Shown: one piece after another, positions 53,635 to 62,105 of the stretch | How positions within the stretch are numbered: the first letter of the stretch is position 1 | How the letters are laid out: every line of letters begins with the position of its first letter | From: Flavobacterium flabelliforme | GTDB lineage: Bacteria > Bacteroidota > Bacteroidia > Flavobacteriales > Flavobacteriaceae | Assembly (NCBI RefSeq): GCF_017948675.1 | Contig: NZ_JAGFBU010000005.1 | Location: 186,001-250,000 of the forward strand | Length of the DNA stretch: 64,000 nt | Direction: 5' to 3' | The notes under the pieces: generated by a model | The model's input: the letters and a program-made list of their open reading frames with translations, nothing else | Databases searched by the model: none | Told to the model about the DNA's origin: nothing | Translations under genes and position numbers: made by a program

Positions 53635-55743
53635 ATGCAACAAAATCTACTACTTACTCCCATTGAATTCTTAAAAGGTGTTGGACCTAATCGGGCCGAA
53701 TTGCTGCGTAAAGAGTTGGGAATTCATAAGTATTTGGATTTGGTTAATTTTTTTCCCAATAGATATATTGATCGAACGCGCTATTATAAAATAAATGAAC
53801 TTCAAAATAATGGTGCCGAAGTACAGATTATTGGAAAAATAATAAACATTAAAACGGTTGAATTTGGTAAAAACCAAAAACGACTTGTTGCAACATTTGT
53901 TGATGATACGGGACAAATGGAATTGGTTTGGTTTCAAGGGCATAAATGGATTCGCGAAAGCTTAAAAGTGAATGAAGTTTGCGTGATTTTTGGAAAATGT
54001 ACTTCCTTTGGGAATACCTTTAATATGGCACATCCAGAAATTGAATTAATGACAGAGCATAAACAAAGTCTTCGTTCTGCTATGCAACCCGTGTATCCAT
54101 CTACAGAAACCTTAACGAATCGAGGTGTTTCAAATAAAGTCATCAATAAAATGATGCAACAATTGTTTGTAGAAACACAAAATTTATTTACCGAAACATT
54201 GCCTGAATACTTGATTGCTGAATTAAAACTGATTTCTAAAAAAGAAGCTTTATTCAATATTCACTTCCCCAAAAGTACCGAAGCTTTAGCGAAAGCAAAA
54301 TTCCGGTTAGTTTTTGAAGAATTGTTTTTTATACAATTGCAATTAATTACAAAAAACCTCATTCAAAAACACAAAATAAAAGGACATCCTTTTACCAAAG
54401 TAGGTGACTATTTTAATGATTTTTATCAGAATCATTTGCCTTTTGAACTCACCAATGCGCAAAAAAGGGTTGTCAAGGAAATAAGAAATGACATGGGCAG
54501 CAATGCTCAAATGAACCGATTGTTACAAGGAGATGTAGGATCTGGTAAAACTATTGTGGCATTTATGAGTATGCTTTTGGCGCTAGATAATGGTTTTCAA
54601 GCGTGCTTAATGGCTCCCACAGAAATCTTGGCCAATCAGCATTTTATGGGTTTATCTGAATTGGCAGCAACTGTAAATATCAATATTCGAATTCTTACGG
54701 GTTCGACTAGAATTGCACAACGCCGAATAATTCATGAAGAATTAGAAAACGGAACTTTAGATATTCTTATTGGCACTCACGCTTTAATAGAAGATAAAGT
54801 AAAGTTTAAAAACTTAGGTCTTGCCGTAATTGACGAGCAACACCGTTTTGGAGTAGAACAGCGTTCTAAATTGTGGAAGAAAAATACGATTCCACCACAC
54901 GTTTTGGTCATGACCGCCACTCCTATTCCCAGAACTTTAGCAATGAGTTTATATGGTGATTTAGACATTTCTGTGATAGACGAATTGCCTCCAGGAAGAA
55001 AACCAATCCAGACAGTTCATCGTTTTGACAGCAATCGTTTAAAAGTTTGGAAGTTTCTTAGAGATGAAATTGCTTTAGGACGCCAAATCTATATTGTTTA
55101 TCCTTTGATTCAAGAATCGGAAAAAATGGATTATAAGGATTTAATGGATGGTTACGAAAGTATTTCAAGAGATTTTCCGTTACCACACTATTCCATTTCT
55201 ATTTTACACGGAAAAATGAAACCAGCGGACAAAGATGCTGAAATGAAACGCTTTTCTGAAGGGAAAACAAATATAATGGTTGCGACAACTGTTATTGAAG
55301 TGGGTGTAAATGTTCCCAATGCGAGTGTAATGATTATTGAAAGTGCCGAGCGTTTTGGATTATCACAACTCCACCAGCTTCGAGGTCGCGTAGGACGAGG
55401 TGCAGAACAAAGTTATTGCATACTAATGACAAGCCATAAAATGAGTGCTGATAGTAAAACCCGAATGGAAACTATGGTACGTACTAATGATGGTTTTGAA
55501 ATTGCAGAAGTAGATTTAAAACTTCGTGGTCCTGGTAATTTAATGGGAACCCAACAAAGCGGTGTGCTTAACTTACAGATTGCTGATTTAGTTCGGGATC
55601 GAGATACTTTGGCTCTAGCCAGAAATTACGCCATGAAATTACTAAAAGAAGATCCAGCGATGGAAAAACCAGAACATCACTCATTACGAGTCGTTTACAT
55701 CGAAATGACCAAAAAGAAAAATATTTGGAATTATATCAGTTAA
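53635..55743 (+). CDS. recG: ATP-dependent DNA helicase RecG
   Basis: The 702-residue branch-migration helicase rescues stalled replication forks. The N-terminal wedge (FLKGVGPNRAELLRKELGI, 9-27, then an OB domain) is followed by the helicase core: Walker A QGDVGSGKT, motif II VIDEQHRFGVEQR, TATPIPRT, then ATTVIEVGVNVPNASVM and QLHQLRGRVGRG. The true start is the ATG at 53635; a frame upstream to 53545 adds a tail with no family support. It is full length. A -7-like TATCTTCG lies just upstream. Confidence 0.95.
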   Translation: MQQNLLLTPIEFLKGVGPNRAELLRKELGIHKYLDLVNFFPNRYIDRTRYYKINELQNNGAEVQIIGKIINIKTVEFGKNQKRLVATFVDDTGQMELVWFQGHKWIRESLKVNEVCVIFGKCTSFGNTFNMAHPEIELMTEHKQSLRSAMQPVYPSTETLTNRGVSNKVINKMMQQLFVETQNLFTETLPEYLIAELKLISKKEALFNIHFPKSTEALAKAKFRLVFEELFFIQLQLITKNLIQKHKIKGHPFTKVGDYFNDFYQNHLPFELTNAQKRVVKEIRNDMGSNAQMNRLLQGDVGSGKTIVAFMSMLLALDNGFQACLMAPTEILANQHFMGLSELAATVNINIRILTGSTRIAQRRIIHEELENGTLDILIGTHALIEDKVKFKNLGLAVIDEQHRFGVEQRSKLWKKNTIPPHVLVMTATPIPRTLAMSLYGDLDISVIDELPPGRKPIQTVHRFDSNRLKVWKFLRDEIALGRQIYIVYPLIQESEKMDYKDLMDGYESISRDFPLPHYSISILHGKMKPADKDAEMKRFSEGKTNIMVATTVIEVGVNVPNASVMIIESAERFGLSQLHQLRGRVGRGAEQSYCILMTSHKMSADSKTRMETMVRTNDGFEIAEVDLKLRGPGNLMGTQQSGVLNLQIADLVRDRDTLALARNYAMKLLKEDPAMEKPEHHSLRVVYIEMTKKKNIWNYIS

Positions 55744-55935
55744 AATAAAATTTTCTTTTTTTTTTAAATCTTTGATTAAACCTTTAATCTATTGTAGAGT
55801 CTTGTATAATTAGCTTTAGTCTATTCTAAAACAATTATTTTTATGATAGTATTAATATTTGTATGTACAAACGTTAAATAATATTTAACATATTGATTAT
55901 TTTGAATTCTAAAACCTAAATTTGTTTCCGACTAA

Positions 55936-55943
55936 TATTTTTG
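55936..55943 (+). promoter_or_regulatory. -7 promoter box of the second RND operon
   Basis: TATTTTTG is an exact TAnnTTTG match, 29 bases before the adaptor ATG. No inverted-repeat operator like the one at 17168 is seen and no regulator gene is adjacent. Confidence 0.5.
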
Positions 55944-55972
55944 ATACCAAAAACTGATTTATACTTTAAAAA

Positions 55973-57031
55973 ATGAAAATAAAACACCTCGTTTACGCCC
56001 TTTTAGCCATTGGATTAATTGGATTTATAGGATATAGAATTAATTCTAACAGTGCAAAAAAAGGAGATTTTAAAGATCCAAAAGCAAAAGGAAAATCACT
56101 AACTGTAAGCGGAATTGTTGTTAAATATCAAACTTTTGACAATAATTTATCTCTTTCTGGTTCTATTGAAGCCAATGAACAAGTAGAAATTCGTAGCGAA
56201 GTTTCGGGTATTGTAGAAGGAATTTATTTTCAAGAAGGAAGTAATGTTACCAAAGGACAAGTACTTTTTAAGGTAAATGATATTGAATTAAGAGCGCAAT
56301 TGAGACAAACTTCAACTAAAGAAGGATTGGCTTCTGAAAATGAAAGAAGAGCCAAATTATTGTTACAAAAAGAAGCTATTAGTCAAGAAGAATATGATTT
56401 AGCTCGCGCAGATTTAAAATCAGCACAAGCACAAAGTCAACTAATTCAGGCACAAATAGCAAAAACTTCAGTGAGAGCTCCCTTTTCTGGGAAAATTGGT
56501 TTGCGCTCTATTTCTCCAGGAACTTATATAACTCCAGCAATCTTAGTAACAAAATTAGTGAATACAGGAAAATTAAAAATTACTTTTTCAATTCCTGAAA
56601 AATATGCTAATCAAGTCAAATCTAATACTACATTAACCTTCAAAGTGGCTGGTTCTGAAGATCGTTATACGGCTAAAGTATATGCAATCGAGCCAGAAAT
56701 AGCAGTTGCTACAAGAACATTACAGGTTCGTGCCATCGCTGAAAATAAAGACGGGAAATTGTTACCAGGAACTTTTGCTGACGTAGAACTACCGCTTGAT
56801 ATCATAAAAAATGCTATTGTAGTTCCTACAGAAGCTATTGTACCAGTACAAAACGGAAAGAAAATTTTTATTTCTAGTAATGGTTTAGCAAAGGAATTGA
56901 TGATAGAAACTGCTACAAGAACAGAAACTTCTGTTTTGGTACTTTCTGGATTAAAAGAAGGCGATACCGTTATAACTAATGGTGTAATGGCTCTAAAGAA
57001 TGACGATCCCGTTATTGTAAAAGTAAAATAA
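55973..57031 (+). CDS. RND efflux periplasmic adaptor subunit
   Basis: The 352-residue protein has an N-terminal membrane anchor (about 4-22) instead of a lipobox. It follows the HlyD/AcrA order: lipoyl half (IRSEVSGIVEGIYFQEGSNVTKGQVLFKV), coiled-coil hairpin (110-160), second lipoyl half (TSVRAPFSGKIGL), beta-barrel and membrane-proximal domains ending in VLSGLKEGDTVITNG. It connects the pump at 57120 to the TolC channel at 60294. It is shorter than the adaptor of the first operon and not closely similar to it. Confidence 0.93.
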   Translation: MKIKHLVYALLAIGLIGFIGYRINSNSAKKGDFKDPKAKGKSLTVSGIVVKYQTFDNNLSLSGSIEANEQVEIRSEVSGIVEGIYFQEGSNVTKGQVLFKVNDIELRAQLRQTSTKEGLASENERRAKLLLQKEAISQEEYDLARADLKSAQAQSQLIQAQIAKTSVRAPFSGKIGLRSISPGTYITPAILVTKLVNTGKLKITFSIPEKYANQVKSNTTLTFKVAGSEDRYTAKVYAIEPEIAVATRTLQVRAIAENKDGKLLPGTFADVELPLDIIKNAIVVPTEAIVPVQNGKKIFISSNGLAKELMIETATRTETSVLVLSGLKEGDTVITNGVMALKNDDPVIVKVK

Positions 57032-57119
57032 TTCGTTGTGAATTATAGTTATTTGGTACTTTATCAAACTTATAATTCGGCTTTACTAATTCATAACTCC
57101 TAATTTATATTATAACAAA

Positions 57120-60100
57120 ATGAGTTTATCAACTACAAGTATAAGAAGACCCGTAATGACCATAGTGATGAACTTGGCCATTGTGTTATTCGGATTAATA
57201 GGGTACACATTCCTGGGAGTTCGAGAATTTCCATCAATTGATCCGGCACAAGTCTCTATCAGAACTAACTATGCTGGAGCAAATGCTGATATTATTGAAT
57301 CACAAATTACAGAACCTTTAGAAAAAGCAATAAACTCTATTGATGGTATTCGTAATGTAACCTCTTCTAGTGCTCAAGGAAGCAGTAACATTACAATAGA
57401 ATTTAACTTAGATAAAAATTTAGAAGATGCTGCAAATGATGTTCGTGACAAAGTTTCGCAAGCCGTAAGAAACCTTCCACAAGATATAGATTCTCCTCCA
57501 GTTGTATCGAAAGCAGATGCTAATGGTGATGCTATTATTTCGATGACTGTTCAAAGTGATACCAGAAGTGCATTAGAACTAAGCGATTATGCTGAAAACG
57601 TAATTTCGCAACGATTAGAAACTATTCCTGGCGTAAGTGGTGTTCAGATTTGGGGACAAAAAAGATACGCAATGCGTTTGTGGATTGATCCTATAAAATT
57701 AGCATCGTATGGTTGTACAGTTGCTGAAGTTAGGAATGCATTAAACAAACAAAATGTAGAATTACCATCAGGTAAACTTACAGGTGCTAATACTGAACTA
57801 ACAGTAAAAACAGTAGGAAATCTTTCTACTGCCGAAGAATTTAATAATATTATTATACGTTCTGATGGAGAAAAAATAGTTCGATTAAGTGATATTGGAA
57901 GTGCGAGCATAGGACCGGAAAATTTAGAAACCAAAATGACACAATCTGGAACACCGCTTGTTGGTGTAGCAATTGTTCCATTGCCCGGTGCCAATTACTT
58001 AGATATTTCAAAAGAATTTTATAAAGTTTTTGAAGCCTTAAAAAAAGATTTACCAAAAGACATTAAGTTAAACATAGCAATCGACAATACCATTTTCGTT
58101 AAGAAATCCGTTATTGAAGTAGCGGAAACGCTAGGAATTTCTATTGTTTTAGTAATCTTAATTATCTTTTTATTTTTTAGGGATTGGGCAATTGCGTTTA
58201 GACCTTTAATTGATATTCCGGTATCCTTGATTGCTACTTTCTTTATTATGTGGCTTTTCGGATTTTCTATAAATGTATTGACTTTACTCGCAATTGTATT
58301 GGCAACAGGGCTTGTTGTGGATGATGGAATTGTTGTTACCGAGAATATTTTTAAGAAAGTAGAGGAAGGAATGACACCTATTGAAGCAGCAATCAAAGGA
58401 TCTAATGAAATCTTTTTTGCTGTAATTTCTATCTCTATAACTCTAGCGGCGGTATTTTTGCCAGTAATATTTTTAGAAGGATTTGTCGGTCGACTGTTTC
58501 GGGAATTTGGAGTCGTTATTGGTGCGGCAGTTCTAATTTCTGCTTTTGTATCCTTGACATTAACTCCAATGCTTAACGCCTATTTGATGAAAGGTGGTGA
58601 ACAAAAAAAATCTAACTTTTATTTAAAAACAGAACCTTATTTTCAAAAATTAAATAAAGGATATGCGGATGCACTAACCAATTTCATGAAAAGAAAATGG
58701 CTTAGTTTTCCTATTTTATTCGCTTGTTTTGGGTTGATCTATTTATTCTTTAATTTATTGCAAAAAGAGACTGCACCTTATGATGATCGAAGTAGTTTTG
58801 TGATGCGAATGACTACTCCCGAAGGTTCCTCTTATGAGTATACAGATCGTTTCATGCAAGAGATTTCAAAACTAGTTGATGATTCAATTCCTGGTAAAAA
58901 AGTGAGTTTGGTTATCACATCACCTGGTTTTGGTTCTTCTTCTGTCAATAGTGGTTTTATTCGAGTTTCATTAGTAGAACCTGGAGAAAGAACAGAATCA
59001 CAGAAAGAAATTGCGGAGAAATTGACAAAATGGACCAAGCGTTATCCAGAAGCTAAAACATCTATTATCGAGCAGCCTACTATTGCTGTAAATAGACGAG
59101 GTGGTTTGCCGATTCAATACATTATTCAGGCACCCAATTTTGAAAAACTGCGAGAAAAAATTCCTGTTTTTATGGATGAAGCGGCAAAAAACGAAACCTT
59201 TTCTATTACTGATGTGAATCTTAAATTTAACAAACCTGAGATTAATGTAACAATAGACCGTGAAAAAGCTGAGAGTTTAGGAATTTCAGTAATTGATATT
59301 GCTCAAACATTACAGCTTTCTTTAAGTGGACAGCGTTTTGGTTACTTTATGAGAAACGGAAAACAATATCAAGTAATTGGACAATTTGATCAAAAAGATC
59401 GTTCTAAACCTTTGGACTTAACGTCGATGTTTGTTAAAAATAATAAAGGAGAACTGATACAAATGGATAATGTTGTAAACGTAGAAGAACAAAGTAATCC
59501 ACCGCAGTTGTATCACAATAATAGATATTTGTCTGCTACAGTATCTGCTGGTTTAGCTCCTGGAAAAAGTATCAGTGACGGAATTGATGCGATGAACGAA
59601 ATTAAAGCTAAAGTGCTTGACGATACATTTACCACTGATTTAGGCGGTGAATCTAGAGATTTTGTCGAAAGTAGCTCGAATACCGCTTTTGCATTTGGAT
59701 TGGCTTTATTATTAATTTTCTTAATTCTTTCTGCTCAATTTGAAAGTTTTATTGATCCTTTTATAATTATACTTACAGTTCCAATGGCGGTTGCTGGAGC
59801 TTTATTCTCCTTATGGTTATTCAATCAAACATGGAATATTTTTAGCCAAATTGGAACGGTAATGCTTATTGGTTTGGTAACCAAAAATGGAATTCTAATT
59901 GTAGAATTTGCCAATCAATTGCGGGAACAAGGTAAACCAAAACTAGAAGCCATTTTAGAAGCTTCAGAAGCCAGATTACGTCCTATTTTGATGACCAGTT
60001 TAGCCATTTCATTAGGTGCATTACCTATCGCTATGTCATTTGGAGCAGCTTCTACTAGTAGAATGGGAATGGGTGTGGTGATTGTTGGAGGTACTATTTT

Positions 60101-60218
60101 CTCTTTGGTTTTAACATTATTTGTTATTCCAGCCATGTATTTAATGTGGTCTAAAGCTAGAAAACATTATCCTGAATTTGATCGTATTGAAGAATATGAA
60201 AAAGAAGTTAAACATTAG
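57120..60218 (+). CDS. RND (HAE-1 type) efflux permease, second system
   Basis: The 1032-residue inner-membrane pump has the twelve-helix, two-loop RND plan. IRRPVMTIVMNLAIVLFG, VLATGLVVDDGIVVTENIFK (adjacent proton-relay Asp pair) and RPILMTSLAISLGALPIAMS are signature segments. It resembles the MexF/OqxB- or MdtB-like branch less than AcrB proper, but I cannot place it. It lies 88 bases after the adaptor and 75 before the channel. It differs clearly from the pump of the first operon. Confidence 0.95.
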   Translation: MSLSTTSIRRPVMTIVMNLAIVLFGLIGYTFLGVREFPSIDPAQVSIRTNYAGANADIIESQITEPLEKAINSIDGIRNVTSSSAQGSSNITIEFNLDKNLEDAANDVRDKVSQAVRNLPQDIDSPPVVSKADANGDAIISMTVQSDTRSALELSDYAENVISQRLETIPGVSGVQIWGQKRYAMRLWIDPIKLASYGCTVAEVRNALNKQNVELPSGKLTGANTELTVKTVGNLSTAEEFNNIIIRSDGEKIVRLSDIGSASIGPENLETKMTQSGTPLVGVAIVPLPGANYLDISKEFYKVFEALKKDLPKDIKLNIAIDNTIFVKKSVIEVAETLGISIVLVILIIFLFFRDWAIAFRPLIDIPVSLIATFFIMWLFGFSINVLTLLAIVLATGLVVDDGIVVTENIFKKVEEGMTPIEAAIKGSNEIFFAVISISITLAAVFLPVIFLEGFVGRLFREFGVVIGAAVLISAFVSLTLTPMLNAYLMKGGEQKKSNFYLKTEPYFQKLNKGYADALTNFMKRKWLSFPILFACFGLIYLFFNLLQKETAPYDDRSSFVMRMTTPEGSSYEYTDRFMQEISKLVDDSIPGKKVSLVITSPGFGSSSVNSGFIRVSLVEPGERTESQKEIAEKLTKWTKRYPEAKTSIIEQPTIAVNRRGGLPIQYIIQAPNFEKLREKIPVFMDEAAKNETFSITDVNLKFNKPEINVTIDREKAESLGISVIDIAQTLQLSLSGQRFGYFMRNGKQYQVIGQFDQKDRSKPLDLTSMFVKNNKGELIQMDNVVNVEEQSNPPQLYHNNRYLSATVSAGLAPGKSISDGIDAMNEIKAKVLDDTFTTDLGGESRDFVESSSNTAFAFGLALLLIFLILSAQFESFIDPFIIILTVPMAVAGALFSLWLFNQTWNIFSQIGTVMLIGLVTKNGILIVEFANQLREQGKPKLEAILEASEARLRPILMTSLAISLGALPIAMSFGAASTSRMGMGVVIVGGTIFSLVLTLFVIPAMYLMWSKARKHYPEFDRIEEYEKEVKH

Positions 60219-60293
60219 TAATAAAACAGCCAATGCGAGTAAATTAACTTGATAGTAGTCAGAAAAATTTATTCGTTTTCTAAAAATACAATT

Positions 60294-61607
60294 ATGATAA
60301 ATACTAAAATACTGTTTCGAAGTTTGATTTTGTTACTTTTTTGTGTAATCAAAACCAATGCTCAAGAGGTATTAACTATTGAAAATGCAGTTAAAATTGC
60401 ATTAGAAAATAATTATGAAATCAAGATTGCATCCAATAATTCTTTAGTCAATAAAGCAAATGCTACTTCTGGTAATGCAGGAATGTTACCTAAAGCAACC
60501 GCTACTATAGTAGATAATAATGGTATTCAAAACCTTTCGCAAACACGTTCTGACGGAACAGTTACGAAACTGAACAATGCTAAAAGTAGCAATTTAAATT
60601 ATGGAGTTGGTTTAGACTGGACCATTTTTGACGGGTTTAAAATGTTCGCAAAGTTGGATCAATTAAAAGAATTGCAAAAATTAGGAGAAGCCCAACTAAA
60701 GCTTACTATAATAACAAAAATTAGTGATGTTAATAATACCTATTTTGATTTAGTACAACAGCAACAGCAATTAGCCGCTTTAGACACCACGATTGTGATA
60801 TCAAACCAACGATTGAATTTGGCTCAAAACCGATTTTCAATTGGAAAAGCATCTAAATTAGAAGTATTGAACGCTCAAGTAGATTTAAACACTGACAAAG
60901 TTGCTCTTTTAAGACAAAAAGAATTATATGCTAATACCAAGATTGTACTTAATCAAATTTTAGCAAGAGATGCTAAAACAGATTTTATTGTGGTAGATTC
61001 AATAACAGTAGATTCGCAATTACTGCTTCCTGAACTTACTGAGTTGGCAGAAAAACAAAATCCGCAATTAGAATCTCAAATTATCAATAAAAGGGTTGCT
61101 GAGCTACAATTAAAACAAATTAAAGGTACCCGCTACCCTACTGTAAAACTAAATACGGGATATAATTTTTCTGATAGTCAGTCTGGTCTTGGTTTTACAA
61201 CTCAATCGTCAGCCAGAGGTTTAAATTATGGTTTTAGTGCTTCACTAAATTTATTTGACGGATTTGCACAAAACAGAAATGAACAAATTGCTAAAATTCA
61301 AATTGAAAACTCAAAATTAGAATTCGATCAACAAAATCAGCAATTGTATTCGCAATTAGCAACATCGTATCAAACGTATTTAACCAACTTAGAACTGATT
61401 GATTTAGAAGAAAAAAATGAAGCTATCGCTAACCAAAACTTGAATATTACTTTAGATAAATTCAGAATTGGTACCATTACTACTCTTGAATTTAGAACAG
61501 CACAATTAAATTATGTAAATGCTAAAGTGCGCTATAGTAATGCTCAATTTCAGGCTAAATTATCTGAAATTGCATTAAAAGAATTAGCAGGAACTATAGC
61601 ATTGTAA
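60294..61607 (+). CDS. TolC-family outer-membrane channel
   Basis: The 437-residue protein has a cleavable signal peptide (about 1-23, ending TNAQ) and no lipobox. It has two outer-membrane efflux domain repeats, each with long helices, and conserved GVGLDWTIFDGFKMFAKLDQLKELQ and GFSASLNLFDGFAQNRNE strand motifs. I use the ATG at 60294; the in-frame TTG at 60249 would put 15 extra residues before the signal peptide. It completes the second tripartite pump. A hairpin overlaps its stop codon. Confidence 0.92.
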   Translation: MINTKILFRSLILLLFCVIKTNAQEVLTIENAVKIALENNYEIKIASNNSLVNKANATSGNAGMLPKATATIVDNNGIQNLSQTRSDGTVTKLNNAKSSNLNYGVGLDWTIFDGFKMFAKLDQLKELQKLGEAQLKLTIITKISDVNNTYFDLVQQQQQLAALDTTIVISNQRLNLAQNRFSIGKASKLEVLNAQVDLNTDKVALLRQKELYANTKIVLNQILARDAKTDFIVVDSITVDSQLLLPELTELAEKQNPQLESQIINKRVAELQLKQIKGTRYPTVKLNTGYNFSDSQSGLGFTTQSSARGLNYGFSASLNLFDGFAQNRNEQIAKIQIENSKLEFDQQNQQLYSQLATSYQTYLTNLELIDLEEKNEAIANQNLNITLDKFRIGTITTLEFRTAQLNYVNAKVRYSNAQFQAKLSEIALKELAGTIAL

Positions 61608-61617
61608 CTATAGTTTT
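61592..61617 (+). terminator. Hairpin over the TolC-family stop codon
   Basis: AACTATAG (61592-61599) pairs with CTATAGTT (61608-61615), with a short T-run (61614-61617). It is AT-rich and therefore a weak terminator candidate for the second RND operon. Confidence 0.45.
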
Positions 61618-61676
61618 GTCACCTTATAAAATCTATATTTTTAGTACACTATTTCTATCCAAGCAAATATATCCTG

Positions 61677-61777
61677 AAAATCGTAATTCAATAAAAGGTC
61701 AACTAGTGATGCTTATTGACGAACTAATCTCGTCAATACATACTCCTAAGTGGATATCTTTGTTGAATTACGATTTT
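61677..61777. repeat. 101-bp nested inverted-repeat element
   Basis: A perfect 15-bp inverted repeat (61677-61691 with 61763-61777) encloses a second 8-bp one, ATTGACGA (61715-61722) with TCGTCAAT (61730-61737). A T-run ends the right arm. It may be a structured RNA, a large terminator or a small MITE-like insertion. Confidence 0.6.
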
Positions 61778-62076
61778 TTGAATTATTGCAATTGAAAAGA
61801 AATAGAAACAATTAAAGGAATTATTTCTGCTTTTAAAACTCTTACATCAGCAATGTTTTCCAATTATTGGATAATTGTTTAATTAATTTTTATCTCATGC
61901 CCTTCTGTTAACAAACTCACTTTTCCATAAATAACAAATATTGAATTTTATATCTCATTAATATCTTTTTTGAAAACTCGATTTTTGTTTCAATTCTATT
62001 ATAGCATCTATAGCTATTGTTTGAAAAGAGTTAGAAAAAACAAAAAATTTTGTTTCTTTCTACAGTCTGCAATCCT
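61778..62076. other. AT-rich gap before pheT
   Basis: About 300 bases contain no ORF of note. I see short, unremarkable A/T palindromes (such as CCAATTATTGG near 61860) and nothing else. Confidence 0.5.
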
Positions 62077-62084
62077 TATATTTG
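62077..62084 (+). promoter_or_regulatory. -7 promoter box of pheT
   Basis: TATATTTG is an exact TAnnTTTG match, 21 bases before the pheT ATG. Confidence 0.55.
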
Positions 62085-62105
62085 CAATCTCATTAAAATT
62101 GACAG

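Noticed and set aside
61677..61777. Nested inverted repeat considered as an integron attC site
   Set aside because: The arms lack the RYYYAAC/GTTRRRY core sites, and no integrase or cassette array is present.
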